DNA of 64,000 nucleotides from Aliiroseovarius sediminilitoris (GTDB taxonomy: Bacteria > Pseudomonadota > Alphaproteobacteria > Rhodobacterales > Rhodobacteraceae): contig NZ_FOJB01000001.1 in NCBI RefSeq assembly GCF_900109955.1, positions 930,001-994,000 of the forward strand, written 5' to 3'. Of this stretch, positions 63,022 to 64,000 are shown one piece after another. The position numbers were made by a program, and so were the translations under genes. Positions within the stretch are counted from its first letter, which is position 1. Every line of letters starts with the position of its first letter. Under the pieces are notes generated by a model. The model was not told the DNA's origin and did no database searches. It was given only the letters and a program-made list of their open reading frames with translations.

Positions 63022-63849
63022 ATGAAGAAACTAATCGCTATGATGGCGGTGGGCCTATGGCTTGCCAGCCCTTTGGTCGCATCCGATCCGTCACCGCTGC
63101 GAACCTTGATGACAGGGGATGAAAGCCGGGGATGGGAAGGCGTAGGGCGGTTGAACATCGGCGCAGGTGGCTTATGCACTGGCGCGATGATTGGCGAAAA
63201 CCTGGTGCTGACTGCTGCGCATTGCATGTTTGACAAAACCACGGGCGAACGTGTTCAACCCAAAGACATTCAGTTTCTGGCGGGCTGGCGCAACGGTCGG
63301 GCGTCGGCCTATCGCGGGGTGCGCCGGGCGGTTGTGCATCCTGATTTCACCTTTTCAGGCGATGACAAGGCTGCCCGCGTTGTGAACGATCTGGCGGTGC
63401 TGGAGTTGGATCAGCCGATCCGCAAAAGCTCGGTCAAGCCGTTCGCCATTCATTCCCGCCCGCGCAAGGGGGCCGAGGTCGGCGTCGTGTCCTATGCGCA
63501 TGATCGCGCAGAAAGTCCGGCATTGCAGGAAATGTGTAAGGTGCTCGCGCGTCAAAGCGGGGCGCTGGTGCTGAGTTGCTCAGTCGATTTCGGCTCGTCC
63601 GGTGCGCCGGTTTTTGTGGTGCAGGATGGAAAGCCCGCGATTGTGTCGGTGATTTCGGCAAAGGCAATGGTGCGGAACATTCCTGTGTCGCTGGGCACCA
63701 GCCTTGAAAAACCGCTGGCGGACCTCATGGATATGCTTGCCAATGGCGATGGCGTCTTTGCGCGCGTGCAGCCCGTGTCGCGCCCACCGGTAAGCAACTT
63801 CGGAACCGGTGCCGCCGGCCCGGGCGGCGCAAAATTCCTGCGCCCGTAA
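63022..63849 (+). CDS. Secreted trypsin-like serine protease
   Basis: 275 residues, S1 family, with signal peptide MKKLIAMMAVGLWLASPLVA. His in LTAAHCMFD, Asp in VVNDLAVLEL, Ser in SVDFGSSGAPVFV: the usual GDSGGP is GSSGAP, so the residue before the Ser and the following Gly differ from trypsin; this form occurs in secreted V8/Glu-endopeptidase-like members. ATG at 63022 has GAGGCAGAG upstream. A similar gene starts at the next stop with a one-base overlap. Substrate unknown. Confidence 0.85.
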   Translation: MKKLIAMMAVGLWLASPLVASDPSPLRTLMTGDESRGWEGVGRLNIGAGGLCTGAMIGENLVLTAAHCMFDKTTGERVQPKDIQFLAGWRNGRASAYRGVRRAVVHPDFTFSGDDKAARVVNDLAVLELDQPIRKSSVKPFAIHSRPRKGAEVGVVSYAHDRAESPALQEMCKVLARQSGALVLSCSVDFGSSGAPVFVVQDGKPAIVSVISAKAMVRNIPVSLGTSLEKPLADLMDMLANGDGVFARVQPVSRPPVSNFGTGAAGPGGAKFLRP

Positions 63850-64000
63850 TGCTAAGGTTGCGCTGCTTTTTCCTTTGTTTCTCGGCACTTCTTCTAACGC
63901 TTCCCGCCGCGATGGCGGAAGAGTCCACGAGCCTGCGCCGCTTGACCAAACGTGAAGACTTGTTTGGATACGAGGCTGTTGGGCGTCTGGATTTCGGGCA
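63849..64000 (+). CDS. Second secreted protease-like gene, 3' part beyond window
   Basis: The first 50 codons are visible. ATG at 63849 overlaps the previous stop (TAATG). A signal peptide (MLRLRCFFLCFSALLLTLPA, cleavage near AMA-EES) is followed by LRRLTKREDLFGYEAVGRLD, which parallels LRTLMTGDESRGWEGVGRLN in the previous protein, so this is a tandem paralog. Catalytic residues lie outside the window. Confidence 0.75.
   Translation, partial: MLRLRCFFLCFSALLLTLPAAMAEESTSLRRLTKREDLFGYEAVGRLDFG

Noticed and set aside
1-64000. Search for tRNA, rRNA, CRISPR arrays, insertion sequences and prophage genes
   Set aside because: None was recognised by eye: no repeat-spacer pattern, no transposase or integrase, no cloverleaf noted. 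A tRNAscan/Infernal run would be decisive.

Overview
The window looks like a chromosome segment of a Rhodobacteraceae (Roseobacter-group) alphaproteobacterium. The grounds are its fairly high GC content, dense overlapping operons, three TRAP-type and ABC-type carboxylate/sugar importers side by side, an IlvD/Edd sugar-acid dehydratase, a GlcDEF glycolate oxidase and an acetate-activation cluster with a DUF4212/VC_2705-type symporter. This assignment is inference from gene content. I see no rRNA, tRNA, CRISPR array, prophage or insertion sequence. Two genes run off the ends: an RND pump on the left and a secreted protease on the right.

Layout. (1) 1-3.5 kb: RND pump and its adaptor, minus strand. 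(2) 3.7-14.2 kb: two TRAP systems around an RpiR-type regulator. On the minus strand a class III aminotransferase, a BKACE-family beta-keto acid cleavage enzyme and dctPQM form one operon; on the plus strand the regulator is followed by a TAXI-type TRAP receptor, a fused TRAP permease and a universal stress protein. (3) 14.2-20.8 kb: a two-component system divergent from a glucose-type sugar ABC importer, with 10-bp-phased GTAACA repeats between them. (4) 20.8-35.0 kb: an eleven-gene minus-strand galactoside operon: ABC receptor and permeases, alpha- and beta-galactosidases, aldose epimerase and a full De Ley-Doudoroff-type galactose oxidation route. It is divergent from an IclR regulator and the ABC ATPase, with two palindromes between. 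(5) 35.0-38.1 kb: a compact acyl-CoA-synthetase-like gene overlapping an atypical thiolase, then a nitroreductase. (6) 38.5-47.2 kb: an acetate cluster with acs, adenylate kinase, two-part symporter, a cNMP/CBS/DUF294 signalling protein, an unknown membrane protein and a membrane-anchored PAS-exonuclease fusion. (7) 47.3-51.5 kb: polar amino-acid-type ABC importer, THUMP methyltransferase and DUF1285 protein. (8) 51.6-58.3 kb: a four-gene MoxR/DUF58/BatA-like cluster with overlapping ends. (9) 58.3-62.9 kb: DUF599 protein and glcDEF behind a long palindrome. (10) 63.0-64.0 kb: two tandem secreted serine-protease-like genes.

Together the genes describe a scavenger of small organic molecules: carboxylates by TRAP, hexoses and galactosides by ABC, acetate and glycolate by dedicated uptake or oxidation. 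A recurring feature is a hairpin between each periplasmic receptor gene and the permease gene downstream of it, in all four TRAP/sugar-ABC operons. The most unusual items are the sensor-like membrane exonuclease in the acetate cluster, an SDR sugar dehydrogenase lacking its catalytic lysine, a thiolase lacking two catalytic residues beside a truncated-looking AMP ligase, and the aminotransferase-BKACE-TRAP operon.
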